Below, one piece after another: positions 9,324 to 19,816 of a stretch of 64,000 bases of DNA. The notes beneath the pieces were generated by a model. That model was not told the DNA's origin. It did no database searches and was given only the letters and a program-made list of their open reading frames with translations. Each line of letters starts with the position of its first letter. Position 1 is the first letter of the stretch. A program made the position numbers and the translations under genes. This DNA is from Pseudomonas sp. 7SR1 (GTDB lineage: Bacteria > Pseudomonadota > Gammaproteobacteria > Pseudomonadales > Pseudomonadaceae), in assembly GCF_900156465.1 (NCBI RefSeq), contig NZ_LT707064.1, positions 2,946,501-3,010,500 of the forward strand, in the 5' to 3' direction.

Positions 9324-10066
9324 TTACCCCCTACGGAGATCAGGCCGGGCACTGCCACTTTCTTCTCGACCATGCGCATGAGCAGCATCAGGCTCATGTT
9401 CAGGGTGAAGTAGATCAGCGTCGCCAGGGTGAACGCTTCGAACAGGTTGGCGGAGAACTCGGCGGTCTGCTTGGTCTGCGCCAGCAACTCCATGAGGCCG
9501 ATCAGCGAGGCCACGGAGGAGTTCTTGAAGACGTTGAGGAATTCCGAGGTAAGCGGCGGAATGATGATCCGGTAGGCCTGGGGCAGCAGCACGTTCCAGT
9601 AGATCTGCGGCAGCTTGAAGCCCATGGCCCGGGCGGCGGATTCCTGGCCCCGCGGCAGTGCCTGGATACCGGTGCGCACCTGTTCGCAAACCCGGGCGGC
9701 GGTGAACAGGCCCAGGCACACGACGACGCTCAGGTAGGCCGAGGTGGTCGGGTTCAGGTCCTGCTTGTACCATTCCTGCAGGTTCTCGGGCAGCAGGTCG
9801 GGTATCAGGAAATACCAGATAAACAGCTGAACCAGCAGTGGTACGTTTCGGAAGAGCTCCACGTAGCAAGTGGCGATACCCGACACCAGCCGGTTCGGCA
9901 CGGTGCGCATCACGCCGAGGATCGAGCCCAGCAGCAGGGCAATGATCCAGGCCGCGACGGCGATGGCAATGGTCCAGCCCAGGCCGGCCACGTACCAGTC
10001 GAGATAGATCTCGCTGCCCACGCCGGTGGACTTGAAGAACACGCCCCAGTCCCAGTTGTAATTCAT
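9320..10066 (-). CDS. aatQ: AatQ, permease subunit of the acidic amino acid ABC transporter
   Basis: 248 residues of the GltJ type, with several membrane helices and the EAA loop GIQALPRGQESAARAMG. The ATG at 10066 is preceded by GAGGGGAGA. A 193-base gap separates it from aatJ and holds a stem-loop, the usual layout for a binding-protein gene that must be made in excess over the permease. Confidence 0.94.
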   Translation of the reverse strand: MNYNWDWGVFFKSTGVGSEIYLDWYVAGLGWTIAIAVAAWIIALLLGSILGVMRTVPNRLVSGIATCYVELFRNVPLLVQLFIWYFLIPDLLPENLQEWYKQDLNPTTSAYLSVVVCLGLFTAARVCEQVRTGIQALPRGQESAARAMGFKLPQIYWNVLLPQAYRIIIPPLTSEFLNVFKNSSVASLIGLMELLAQTKQTAEFSANLFEAFTLATLIYFTLNMSLMLLMRMVEKKVAVPGLISVGGK

Positions 10067-10212
10067 CAGGGTCTCCCCTCAGATCGTTCGATGTACAAAT
10101 GCCCGCCTGGGGAAGCTCCGTTCCCGTCCAGCCTTGACGGCCGGGCACACGCGTTCGGCTCGATAGCACCGGTTCGAGTGTTTCCTGAAAATTGCCAGCA
10201 GGGAGTGACCAT

Positions 10213-10240
10213 CCCCTGAAAGGGCCGGGCCCCTTCAGGA
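10213..10240 (-). promoter_or_regulatory. stem-loop between aatJ and aatQ (partial terminator / mRNA stabiliser)
   Basis: Reading on the minus strand, TCCTGAAGGGGC pairs with GGCCCTTTCAGGGGA around a short loop, 20 bases after the aatJ stop. There is no T-tract, so complete termination is unlikely. Such hairpins at binding-protein/permease junctions commonly protect the upstream mRNA or reduce readthrough. Confidence 0.6.
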
Positions 10241-10259
10241 GATAAGGTTAGTCAGAAAA

Positions 10260-11174
10260 TCAGGACTTCTTGTCGTCAGCCGCCTTGTCGGTCGGATTGG
10301 CGATCAATGCCTTGAGCTCGTCGCTCATCGGGAAGTTCAGGTTCAGGTTCTTTGGCGGGATGGGCTGGGTGAACCATTTGTCGTAGATCTTGTTGATTTC
10401 GCCCGACTTGTAGGTGGCCACGATGGCGTCATCCACGGCCTTTTTGAACGGCGCGTCGCCCTTGCGCATCATGCAGCCATAGATTTCATACGACTGTGGG
10501 GTACCGGTCACTTCCCAGTCGCTGGCCTTCTTGGCCTTGGCGGCTTCGCCGGCCAGCAGGGCGTCGTCCATCATGAACGCAACGGCACGGCCCGATTCCA
10601 GCATCTGGAAGGACTCGCCGTGGTCCTTGGCGGAGATGACGTTCATGCCCATCTGCTTGTCGGCGTTCATCGCCTTGAGCAGGCGCTCGGAGGTGGTGCC
10701 GGCGGTGGTCACGACGTTCTTGCCTTTGAGATCGTCGAAATCCTTGTACTTGGAATCTTTCTTGGAGAGCAGGCGAGTGCCGATCTCGAAGATGCCGACG
10801 GAGAAATCAACCTGCTGCTGGCGTTCCACGTTGTTGGTGGTGGAGCCGCACTCCAGGTCCACGGTGCCGTTCTGCACCAGCGGGATACGGGTCTGGGAGG
10901 TGACCAGGTTGTACTTGACCTGCAGGTTCGGCATGTCCAGGTCTTTTTTCAGCGCCTCGACGACTTTCAACTGGATGTCGTGGGAGTAGCCGACCGGTTT
11001 ACCGGAAGCGTCCGCGATGTAGGAAAACGGAATGGAAGCGTCGCGATGCCCGAGCGTGATGACGCCGGACTCTTTGATCTTTTTCAGCGTGCCGGTCAGT
11101 TCGGCCGCGAAGACTGGAGTGCTGATCAGAGCGGCAGCAATGGCTGCGCCCAGGAGATGGGGAACGATACGCAT
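10260..11174 (-). CDS. aatJ: AatJ, periplasmic glutamate/aspartate-binding protein
   Basis: 304 residues from the ATG at 11174, preceded by GAGGAAAC. An N-terminal signal peptide (MRIVPHLLGAAIAAALISTPVFA/AE) is followed by a type-II periplasmic binding fold (SBP_bac_3) with motifs GVITLGHRDASIPFSY and GKPVGYSHDIQ. It is of the GltI/AatJ type, which delivers acidic amino acids to AatQM-AatP. A longer frame starts upstream, but the signal peptide and SD fix this start. Its leader carries a sigma54 promoter and two AauR-type palindromes. Confidence 0.95.
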   Translation of the reverse strand: MRIVPHLLGAAIAAALISTPVFAAELTGTLKKIKESGVITLGHRDASIPFSYIADASGKPVGYSHDIQLKVVEALKKDLDMPNLQVKYNLVTSQTRIPLVQNGTVDLECGSTTNNVERQQQVDFSVGIFEIGTRLLSKKDSKYKDFDDLKGKNVVTTAGTTSERLLKAMNADKQMGMNVISAKDHGESFQMLESGRAVAFMMDDALLAGEAAKAKKASDWEVTGTPQSYEIYGCMMRKGDAPFKKAVDDAIVATYKSGEINKIYDKWFTQPIPPKNLNLNFPMSDELKALIANPTDKAADDKKS

Positions 11175-11290
11175 CGATGTTTCCTCGACATTGTTTTTTT
11201 TATTTCGGCCGGTACGTCGGCCCTGAGTACCTCTGATGTCCGGTAGCTCCTGTTGTGCTGGCACCCGGACAATCGTCTCCACGAGTGTAG

Positions 11291-11307
11291 AGCATGACTC
11301 GTGCCAG
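11291..11307 (-). promoter_or_regulatory. sigma54 (RpoN) -24/-12 promoter of aatJ
   Basis: On the minus strand the sequence CTGGCACGAGTCATGCT matches the RpoN consensus YTGGCACGrNNNTTGCW at every defined base except one (ATGC for TTGC). The -24 GG and -12 GC have correct spacing. Transcription would start near 11280, giving a leader of about 105 bases to aatJ. This fits a gene switched on by the sigma54 activator AauR encoded downstream. Confidence 0.85.
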
Positions 11308-11382
11308 GCCAGTGATGTATAGCTAACTTGTTGTTTTGTAATGAAATTAATGTTTTGTTTCGCATTTTGTATAGCTTGTTTA

Positions 11383-11427
11383 TCCGGTTAGCCGAATTGA
11401 CTGTCGGGTCGCGTTCGGAAAACCGAA
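11383..11427 (-). promoter_or_regulatory. two AauR-type palindromes upstream of the aatJ promoter
   Basis: TTCGGAAAACCGAA at 11414-11427 is a perfect TTCGG-N4-CCGAA palindrome. TCCGGTTAGCCGAA at 11383-11396 has one mismatch. Centres are 31 bases apart (three helical turns) and lie about 85-115 bases upstream of the sigma54 promoter, the right place for an NtrC-type enhancer. From memory of the P. putida literature, AauR recognises TTCGGNNNNCCGAA; the match is seen, and the binding is inferred. Confidence 0.78.
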
Positions 11428-11502
11428 TGCCTTGAACCTGTCCCGAGCTATTGTGGGAGCGAACTTGAACTGGTCAAGTAATTCTGGACACCAGTTAAGG
11501 TT

Positions 11503-12339
11503 TCACGCCGCCAGTTTCTCCATAGCTACCGGCGACCGGTAGTCGTTGTAGCTATGGAGCCTGACGTTGTTGTAACGCATCACATAACGTTGTATATCCA
11601 CACGAGCTTCGTGCTCCGAGTTGTAACCATTCTCTGGCACCCACTCCGACTTCAAGCTTCCAAAAAAACGCTCCATTGGGGCGTTGTCCCAGCATTCACC
11701 TTTACGACTCATGCTGTGCACAAGCCCGTGCCTATTTATTTCATTCCTGAATTTATGGCTGGTGTACTGGCAGCCTTGATCAGAATGAAACAGCACTCCC
11801 TTTGGGCGGCCTCGCAACTCGACCGCCATCCGCAGTGCCTCGCAAGTCAGCGCGGCGTCAGAAATCAACGAGAAAGACCAGCCCACGATCCGGCGAGCGT
11901 ACAAATCCAGAACAGCCGCAAAATACAGCCACCGATTGCCGACCTTGATGTACGTCACATCGCCACACCACACCTGGTTGATCGCCGTGACATCAAACTT
12001 GCGTTTGAGCAGGTGCGGCGTCACCAGGGCTTCCACACCGGAAGATTTGTACTTGTGCCGTCGACGCTGCCGACTCGCAACACCGGCTTCACGCATCAAA
12101 CTGCGAGCCATATGTCGCCCGACACGATGCCCCTTTGCTTGCAGCTCCTTGGAAAGGGTGCGAGCCCCCGCGGATGCTCTGGATTCCTTGTGATGCTCGA
12201 CCAGCACGGCTTTAAGTTTCTCCCGCTCAGGCTTCACCTTGCCTTGGCGCTGCCGCCAAGCGTAAAAGCTGCTGCGGTTGACTCCAAACGCCCGACAGCA
12301 ATTGTTAACGCCGTACTGCTCGTCCAGCTCATCGATCAA
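11503..12339 (-). CDS. IS3-family transposase OrfB (DDE catalytic frame)
   Basis: 278 codons in the -1 frame relative to orfA. The rve integrase core shows the DDE triad: D in WCGDVTYI, D in HSDQGCQYTS, and E in ERFFGSLKSE. An N-terminal HTH_21 segment (RSSFYAWRQRQGKVK, ASAGARTLSKEL) precedes it. The nominal start is a TTG at 12339, but in this family OrfB is normally made as an OrfAB fusion by -1 frameshifting, and the slip site at 12381-12387 is present. No disruption is seen. Confidence 0.93.
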   Translation of the reverse strand: MIDELDEQYGVNNCCRAFGVNRSSFYAWRQRQGKVKPEREKLKAVLVEHHKESRASAGARTLSKELQAKGHRVGRHMARSLMREAGVASRQRRRHKYKSSGVEALVTPHLLKRKFDVTAINQVWCGDVTYIKVGNRWLYFAAVLDLYARRIVGWSFSLISDAALTCEALRMAVELRGRPKGVLFHSDQGCQYTSHKFRNEINRHGLVHSMSRKGECWDNAPMERFFGSLKSEWVPENGYNSEHEARVDIQRYVMRYNNVRLHSYNDYRSPVAMEKLAA

Positions 12340-12644
12340 CGAGAATGATCTTTGGAGTCCAAAAGCAGGAGAGCACTGGCCTTTTTTAGGATTTCAATGT
12401 CCAGGTCTTTTTGCCTGAGCAACGCTTTGAGCTGCTGAATCTCTCGCTGATCGGCGGTAATCGCCTTGGCCCCTTGCGGGGTTGAGCCCAAGCGTTCTTG
12501 ACGCACCTGATCGACCCAACGGCGCAAGGCCGTTGGGCCAATATCCAAACTGGCACAGACCTCTGGGACCGACTGGCCCTCGTCCAGCACCAAGCTGGCA
12601 GCCTTGAGCTTGAATTCCCTGGAATAAGATTTACGCATAGCCAA
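12336..12644 (-). CDS. IS3-family transposase OrfA (HTH subunit)
   Basis: 102 residues: an N-terminal HTH_Tnp_1 domain (SREFKLKAASLVLDEGQS, then CASLDIGPTALRRWVDQ) and a C-terminal leucine-zipper helix (QQLKALLRQKDLDIEILKKA). It binds the terminal inverted repeats and represses when made alone. The minus-strand AAAAAAG at 12387-12381, near its 3' end, allows -1 slippage into orfB. Confidence 0.93.
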   Translation of the reverse strand: MAMRKSYSREFKLKAASLVLDEGQSVPEVCASLDIGPTALRRWVDQVRQERLGSTPQGAKAITADQREIQQLKALLRQKDLDIEILKKASALLLLDSKDHSR

Positions 12645-12709
12645 ACACCTCAGATTTGAGCGCCATCATAGCGCCCGATTGAAGTGTCCAAAATCATTAG
12701 GCCAGTTCA

Positions 12710-12790
12710 ACTTGCTCGCGATAGCGGTGTGTCAATCTCCCCAGGGTGTTGAATGTGCTGGTCTCATCGCGAGCAAGCTCGCTCCCACAG
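12710..12790. repeat. REP pair, the left copy split by the IS3 element
   Basis: ACTTGCTCGCGATAG at 12710 is the distal part of a REP whose first part (GTGGGAGCGAACT) lies at 11453-11465, on the other side of the IS. An intact inverted REP copy follows at about 12764-12790. Confidence 0.85.
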
Positions 12791-12814
12791 GGGGGCATCG
12801 GTGGATGCCGGATA

Positions 12815-12852
12815 GCAAAAAGCCCCTGAATCGCTGGATTCAGGGGCTTTAG
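12815..12852 (-). terminator. intrinsic terminator of glpD
   Basis: On the minus strand AGCCCCTGAATC-CAGC-GATTCAGGGGCT is a perfect 12-bp stem followed by TTTTT, 17 bases after the glpD stop. Confidence 0.92.
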
Positions 12853-12869
12853 GTTGCGCGCAATATTCG

Positions 12870-14408
12870 TCAGGCCGCTTCTATCTTGCGGCGGTTGTGT
12901 TCGACCTCGTCCAGGTACTGTTGAAGCTTTTGCTGTTCGGCCGCGCTGGTAAACAAGCCCAGTTTGCTGCGGCGCCACAGGATGTCCTGGGCGCTGACGG
13001 CCCATTCATCGCTGCACAGGTAGTCGACTTCCCGGGTGTAGAGGCCGCCACCGATGTGTTCGCCCAGGTCTGCCAGGCTGTGCACGCCTTCGAGCATGCG
13101 CCAGGTACGGCTGCCATACGTGGTGGCCCAACGGCGGGCGAGCTCGGTCGGTACCCAGTCGAACTTGTCGCGGATCGAAGAGCACAATGCTTGTGGCGTG
13201 GTCATGTTTTCGCCACCGGGCAGCGGGTCGACGGCCGTCCAGCTCGGGCGCATCTGGGTGAAATACGGCGCCAGCTGCGCCATGGCCGATTCGGCCAGTT
13301 TGCGGTAGGTGGTCAGCTTGCCACCGAATACCGACAGCAGCGGGGCGTCTTCGCCGCCGCCGGACAGCGCCAGGGTGTAGTCCCGGGTGACTGCCGAGGG
13401 GTTGTCCGACTCGTCGTTGCATAACGGGCGTACGCCGGAATAGCTGTGCAGGATATCGCTGCGGCTGATCTGCTTCTTGAAGTGGGCGTTGACCACATTC
13501 AACAGGTAATCGGTTTCGCCGTCGGTAATCGCTACCTTGGCCGGGTCGCCGGTGTATTCGCGGTCGGTGGTGCCGATCAGGGTGAATTGGTTCAGATAGG
13601 GAATGGTGAACACGATTCGTTGGTCTTCGTTCTGAAGAATGTGCGCATGTTCGCCTTCGTAGAGTTTTGGCACGATGACATGGCTACCCTGGATCAGCCG
13701 GATGCCATAGGGCGATTCCATTTTCAGGTCGTCGCGGATGAACTTGGCGACCCACGGGCCGGCGGCATTCACCAGTGCCTTGGAACGGATCGAGAACAGG
13801 CTGCCGTCGGCACGTTCCAGGTTCAAGTGCCACAGCCCCTTGCTGCGACGAGCGTTCACGCAACGGGTGCGTGTATGGATGTGGGCGCCTTTTTCCCGGG
13901 CGGCCATGGCATTGAGCACCACCAGCCGCGCGTCATCGACCCAGCAATCGGAATATTCGAAGCCCTTGGTGATTTCGCTTTTCAACGCGCTGTCGGCGCC
14001 GAACTTCAGGCTCCTGGAGCCGGCGAGCTGCTCGCGCTTGCCCAGGTGGTCATAGAGGAACAGGCCGGCGCGGATCATCCACGCCGGACGCAGGTGCGGG
14101 CGATGGGGCAACACGAAGCGCATCTGCTTGACGATGTGCGGAGCCTTGGTCAGCAACACTTCGCGCTCGGCCAGCGCTTCACGCACCAGGCGGAACTCGT
14201 AATGTTCGAGATAGCGCAGGCCGCCATGGATCAGTTTGCTGCTGGCCGACGAAGTGTGGCTGGCCAGGTCGTCCTTTTCGCAAAGGAACACCGAAAGACC
14301 GCGACCGGCAGCATCCGCGGCGATCCCCACGCCATTGATGCCGCCACCGATGACGGCGATGTCATAAACTTCGGCGAGAGGGGGCGTAGGCAAGGTAGAA
14401 GTGGGCAT
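12870..14408 (-). CDS. glpD: GlpD, aerobic glycerol-3-phosphate dehydrogenase
   Basis: 512 residues from the ATG at 14408, the usual Pseudomonas GlpD length; the frame is open further upstream. The N-terminal FAD-binding motif is DIAVIGGGINGVGIAADAAG, followed by the DAO fold (SSKLIHGGLRYLEHYEFRLV) and a C-terminal helical domain (DPLPGGENM region onward). It oxidises glycerol-3-phosphate to dihydroxyacetone phosphate at the inner membrane and passes electrons to ubiquinone. It is separated from glpR by a repeat and has its own palindrome upstream, so it is likely a GlpR-controlled monocistronic unit. Confidence 0.97.
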   Translation of the reverse strand: MPTSTLPTPPLAEVYDIAVIGGGINGVGIAADAAGRGLSVFLCEKDDLASHTSSASSKLIHGGLRYLEHYEFRLVREALAEREVLLTKAPHIVKQMRFVLPHRPHLRPAWMIRAGLFLYDHLGKREQLAGSRSLKFGADSALKSEITKGFEYSDCWVDDARLVVLNAMAAREKGAHIHTRTRCVNARRSKGLWHLNLERADGSLFSIRSKALVNAAGPWVAKFIRDDLKMESPYGIRLIQGSHVIVPKLYEGEHAHILQNEDQRIVFTIPYLNQFTLIGTTDREYTGDPAKVAITDGETDYLLNVVNAHFKKQISRSDILHSYSGVRPLCNDESDNPSAVTRDYTLALSGGGEDAPLLSVFGGKLTTYRKLAESAMAQLAPYFTQMRPSWTAVDPLPGGENMTTPQALCSSIRDKFDWVPTELARRWATTYGSRTWRMLEGVHSLADLGEHIGGGLYTREVDYLCSDEWAVSAQDILWRRSKLGLFTSAAEQQKLQQYLDEVEHNRRKIEAA

Positions 14409-14444
14409 CGGCTGGCCTCGGGGTCTTTTTGAATATTTGAAATC

Positions 14445-14458
14445 GAACATTAATGTTC
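14445..14458. promoter_or_regulatory. palindromic operator candidate upstream of glpD
   Basis: GAACATTAATGTTC is a perfect 14-base palindrome 37 bases upstream of the glpD ATG. GlpR, encoded just upstream, is the natural candidate ligand, and its E. coli half-site also contains TGTTCG, which occurs here. The palindrome is seen; the GlpR assignment is inference. Confidence 0.55.
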
Positions 14459-14584
14459 ATTTGCGAAAAATACTAGCCCATAAAGACAGCAACAGCCAGC
14501 CAACTTCGATTGAAAATACTGATCAAAGGAAGCTGAAAGGAAAATTTTCGAACACGAAGATTGCTTGACGCAGGCAGGAGGTAT

Positions 14585-14716
14585 TTGTGGCGAAGGGATT
14601 CATCCCCGTTGGGTTGCGCAGCAACCCTGGATTTGCGCGACTCGGTATACCAGGCAAATTGAGTGACTGTATTGGGATTGCTGCGCAACCCGGCGGGGAT
14701 GAATCCCCTCGCCACA
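14585..14716. repeat. intergenic inverted repeat, second family (GGGGATGAATCCC type)
   Basis: TGTGGCGAAGGGATTCATCC at the left and its near-complement GGATGAATCCCCTCGCCACA at the right flank an inner pair (GGGTTGCGCAGCAACCC / TTGCTGCGCAACCCGG). It lies between glpD and glpR. Related copies are at 40274-40306 and 62336-62462. It is distinct from the GAGCGAGCTTGCTCG REPs. The rest of the 340-base gap 14409-14748 holds the glpD promoter region. Confidence 0.8.
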
Positions 14717-14748
14717 GAATCCTGTCGCCACAGGGTACCGAGAGGGCG

Positions 14749-15504
14749 TCAGACCACTTCCAGCCGAATCTTGTGCTGGCTCAGCAATTGCGCCAGGGCC
14801 GGCACGGGTTGCTGGTCGGTCACCAGGCAATCGATCAGGCTGATGGGGCCCAGGCGAACCATGGCGTTGCGCCCGAACTTGCTGGAGTCCGCCGCCAGCA
14901 GCACCTGCCGGGCGTTGGCGATGATCGCCTGGGAGACGCGCACTTCCTGGTAGTCGAAATCCAGCAGGCTGCCGTCTTCGTCGATACCGCTGATGCCCAC
15001 CAGGGCGAAGTCCACCTTGAACTGGTTGATGAAGTCGACGCTGGCCTGGCCCACCACGCCACCGTCACGGCGTACGTTGCCGCCGGCGATCAGGACTTCG
15101 AAGTCGTCCTTGGCGCTGAGGATCGAGGCCACGTGAAGGTTGTTGGTGATGACCTTGAGATGGTTGTGATTGAGCAGCGCCCGGGCGATGGATTCAGTGG
15201 TGGTGCCGATGTTGATGAACAGCGAGGCGTGATCGGGGATCTGGGCGGCGATGGCTTCGGCGATACGTTGCTTCTCGTCGCGCATCTGATCGGCGCGCAT
15301 GGCGTAGGCGGTGTTTTCCACGCTTGAGTCGTAGGCCGCGCCGCCGTGGTAGCGGCGCAGCAGATTCATTTCCGCCAGTTGATTAATGTCGCGGCGGATG
15401 GTCTGCGGAGTCACGACGAATAACTGCGCCATTTCCTCGATACTGACATAGCCGCGCTCGCGGACCAGTTCGAGGATTTGCTGCTGACGGGGAGGCAGAT
15501 TCAT
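14749..15504 (-). CDS. glpR: GlpR, DeoR-family repressor of the glycerol regulon
   Basis: 251 residues. The N-terminal DeoR HTH (residues 1-57: [34 protein letters not shown]) precedes the DeoR C-terminal sensor domain, with [14 protein letters not shown] and the NLHVASIL segment. It binds glycerol-3-phosphate and releases glp operators. It lies between glpD and glpK in the same orientation, as in other pseudomonads. Confidence 0.95.
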   Translation of the reverse strand: MNLPPRQQQILELVRERGYVSIEEMAQLFVVTPQTIRRDINQLAEMNLLRRYHGGAAYDSSVENTAYAMRADQMRDEKQRIAEAIAAQIPDHASLFINIGTTTESIARALLNHNHLKVITNNLHVASILSAKDDFEVLIAGGNVRRDGGVVGQASVDFINQFKVDFALVGISGIDEDGSLLDFDYQEVRVSQAIIANARQVLLAADSSKFGRNAMVRLGPISLIDCLVTDQQPVPALAQLLSQHKIRLEVV

Positions 15505-15587
15505 GGGGCTTCCTTTGGGCTGCCATACAAAATTTGCCCATGATGCCGCAGGAATCCACTCCCGGCCAGTTTCAGACCCTCAGGGGC

Positions 15588-18015
<2,428 letters not shown>

Positions 18016-18137
18016 GCAAACCTCGGTTTTGTTGTTGTCCGCGCATTCGGTAAGGCTTCGATCGCGCGTTTTTCACCGAGGCAGGATCCCCATCCTGGGC
18101 TCGGGGTGTTGCTTGTAGACACACGATATGTCTTTCA

Positions 18138-18174
18138 GTTTCGAAAAAATATAGACAAGAAACGCTACTGTCAA
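18138..18174 (-). promoter_or_regulatory. sigma70 promoter of glpFK with overlapping palindrome
   Basis: On the minus strand the -35 is TTGACA (18174-18169, perfect), the spacer is 17 bases and the -10 is TATTTT (18151-18146). A TTTCGAAA palindrome at 18139-18146 overlaps the 3' edge of the -10, a place where a repressor such as GlpR would block transcription. The leader is about 125 bases. Nothing else is evident in the 320-base gap 18016-18335. Confidence 0.65.
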
Positions 18175-18335
18175 AGGTCGAAAATGAACCAGCAGTCACT
18201 TTTCAACTATCAATGATGTGAATGACCATGGTGCCGATATCTCTCCTATAGCGTGGTGCCGTGCCCCGAAGCCTTTTGGATGCCGATCACTTAGAATCCC
18301 GTTCACTCTTTTTTGATTTCTCGTCAGGAGCGGTC

Positions 18336-18806
18336 ATGACCCCCGCATTGGATCTGCTGAAAAAGGTGCGCGCCGATCATCGTATCCACAGTTACGAACA
18401 TGATCCCAAGGCCGCCTCGTACGGTCTGGAAGCTGCAGAAAAACTGGAACTCGATCCGGCGCAAGTGTTCAAGACGTTATTGGCGGCGAGCGAAAAAGGT
18501 GAGCTGTTGGTGGCCGTGGTGCCTGTAGCCGGTAGCCTGGACCTGAAGGCGCTGGCTCATGCCGCGGGTGTGAAGAAAGTCGAGATGGCCGATCCGGCGG
18601 CCGCGCAACGCTCCACTGGTTACCTGCTCGGAGGTATCAGCCCCTTGGGGCAGAAAAAACGCCTGCGGACGTTCATCGACAGTTCCGCCCAGCCCTTCGC
18701 CAGCATCTTTGTCAGCGCGGGACGGCGTGGCCTGGAAGTGGAACTGGCGCCTTCGGTATTGGCCGAACACACCGGGGCGAAGTTCGCGCAGATCGGGCGG
18801 GCTTGA
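18336..18806 (+). CDS. ybaK: YbaK/EbsC-type Cys-tRNA(Pro)/Cys-tRNA(Cys) deacylase
   Basis: 156 residues from the ATG at 18336, preceded by CAGGAG. Single YbaK/aaRS-associated domain: [19 protein letters not shown], with VFKTLLA and the conserved lysine region, then [20 protein letters not shown], which is the family signature. It hydrolyses mischarged Cys-tRNA(Pro) in trans. It stands alone between glpF (divergent) and the PhzF-like gene. Confidence 0.93.
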   Translation: MTPALDLLKKVRADHRIHSYEHDPKAASYGLEAAEKLELDPAQVFKTLLAASEKGELLVAVVPVAGSLDLKALAHAAGVKKVEMADPAAAQRSTGYLLGGISPLGQKKRLRTFIDSSAQPFASIFVSAGRRGLEVELAPSVLAEHTGAKFAQIGRA

Positions 18807-18969
18807 AAGAGCCGTTTTCTGCCTTCTCGCGAAGTGGGGCAGCGCGTCCGGCACGATGGGACCTGGATCGTCGGTCCTGTTCTGTCGGGTGAAAAATCCG
18901 CCGATCTGTCACTGGATAACCGGTGTCCTCAGCCTTCATGCTGGTGCATCAATAACAAGGAGAAGTGCC

Positions 18970-19752
18970 ATGCAGCTCGCGTTTCATCAAGTCGATGCGT
19001 TCAGTGACCGGCCGTTTGGCGGTAACCCGGCGATGGTCTACCGACTTGACGCCTGGCTTGCCGATGACTTGATGCAGAAGATCGCCTCGGAACACAACCT
19101 GGCCGAGACGGCTTTTCTGGTACGCGAAGGCCAGCGTTGGCATATCCGTTGGTTTACCCCCACCACTGAAGTGCCCTTATGTGGGCACGCCACCTTGGCC
19201 AGTGCCTACGTGTTGTTCGAGATCTATCACGAAACGGTGGAGAGGCTGGACTTTATCTGCAAATCCGGGCCTTTGAGCGTCACTCGCGAAGGGGATCGGC
19301 TGTGGCTGGATTTCCCTGCCACCATGCCTGGGGAAGTAGGAGCATCCCTGGCGGTCCAGAGCGCCCTGGGCGTCGAGGCGGTGGATGTGCTGGGCTTCAA
19401 TGAGCTGTTCGTGGTGCTGGAGTCGGAACAGGCGGTACTCGACTGCAAGCCGGACATGGCGGCCCTGGCGAAATTGCCGTGGCCCGGCGCCATCGTGACC
19501 GCACCCGGCAGCCGGCATGACTTCGTCTCACGTTACTTCGCGCCTGCCATTGGCATCAACGAAGACCCGGTGACCGGCTCGACCCATTGCAGCCTGATTC
19601 CATACTGGTCCAAGCGTCTGGGCAAGCTAGGGCTGACGGCTTACCAGTGCTCGGCACGGGGCGGGGCGCTGTTCTGCAGGCTGGAGGGCGATCGCGTGAA
19701 GATCGGTGGCAATGCGACGCTGGTAGCCAGCGGGACCCTGATGCTGGGCTGA
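18970..19752 (+). CDS. PhzF-family isomerase-like protein
   Basis: 260 residues from the ATG at 18970 with a strong AAGGAGAAG SD. PhzF fold: FHQVDAFSDRPFGGNPAMV at the N-terminus; the catalytic glutamate is in SEHNLAETAFLV; then GHATLASAYVLF and the C-terminal NEDPVTGSTHCSLIPYW, both diagnostic. There are no phenazine genes around, so the function is probably a different isomerisation or proton shuffle on an unknown metabolite. Confidence 0.93.
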   Translation: MQLAFHQVDAFSDRPFGGNPAMVYRLDAWLADDLMQKIASEHNLAETAFLVREGQRWHIRWFTPTTEVPLCGHATLASAYVLFEIYHETVERLDFICKSGPLSVTREGDRLWLDFPATMPGEVGASLAVQSALGVEAVDVLGFNELFVVLESEQAVLDCKPDMAALAKLPWPGAIVTAPGSRHDFVSRYFAPAIGINEDPVTGSTHCSLIPYWSKRLGKLGLTAYQCSARGGALFCRLEGDRVKIGGNATLVASGTLMLG

Positions 19753-19767
19753 CCACTTTCCATGCGC

Positions 19768-19799
19768 TTGAGGCGAGGGGGCATTTTCCCTCGCCTCAA
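19768..19799. terminator. strong hairpin between convergent genes
   Basis: TTGAGGCGAGGG pairs with CCCTCGCCTCAA (12 bp) around GGCATTTT. It sits 15 bases after the PhzF-like gene and 18 bases after the stop of the ABC ATPase on the other strand. No T-tract of note. Confidence 0.7.
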
Positions 19800-19816
19800 A
19801 GGCGAACACTTGAACA

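Larger units (their letters stand above)
11466..12709 (-). mobile_element. IS3-family insertion sequence (complete, 1244 bp)
   Basis: Ends are imperfect inverted repeats beginning TGAACTGG (left) and ending CCAGTTCA (right), both running on into ..TGGACAC. A direct repeat ACT flanks it (11463-11465 and 12710-12712). It carries overlapping orfA and orfB in the -1 frame with an AAAAAAG slip site. Removing the element and one ACT restores a REP core (GAGCGAACTTGCTCGCGATAG), so the target was a REP between glpD and aatJ. Both genes look intact, so it may still be active. Confidence 0.93.

Noticed and set aside
12697..13005. Open frame containing CGSELARDE
   Set aside because: That peptide is a translation of the REP core; the rest is the glpD terminator and 3' end.
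14587..15327. Open frame through the repeat and glpR region on the plus strand
   Set aside because: Begins in the inverted repeat and runs antisense to glpR.
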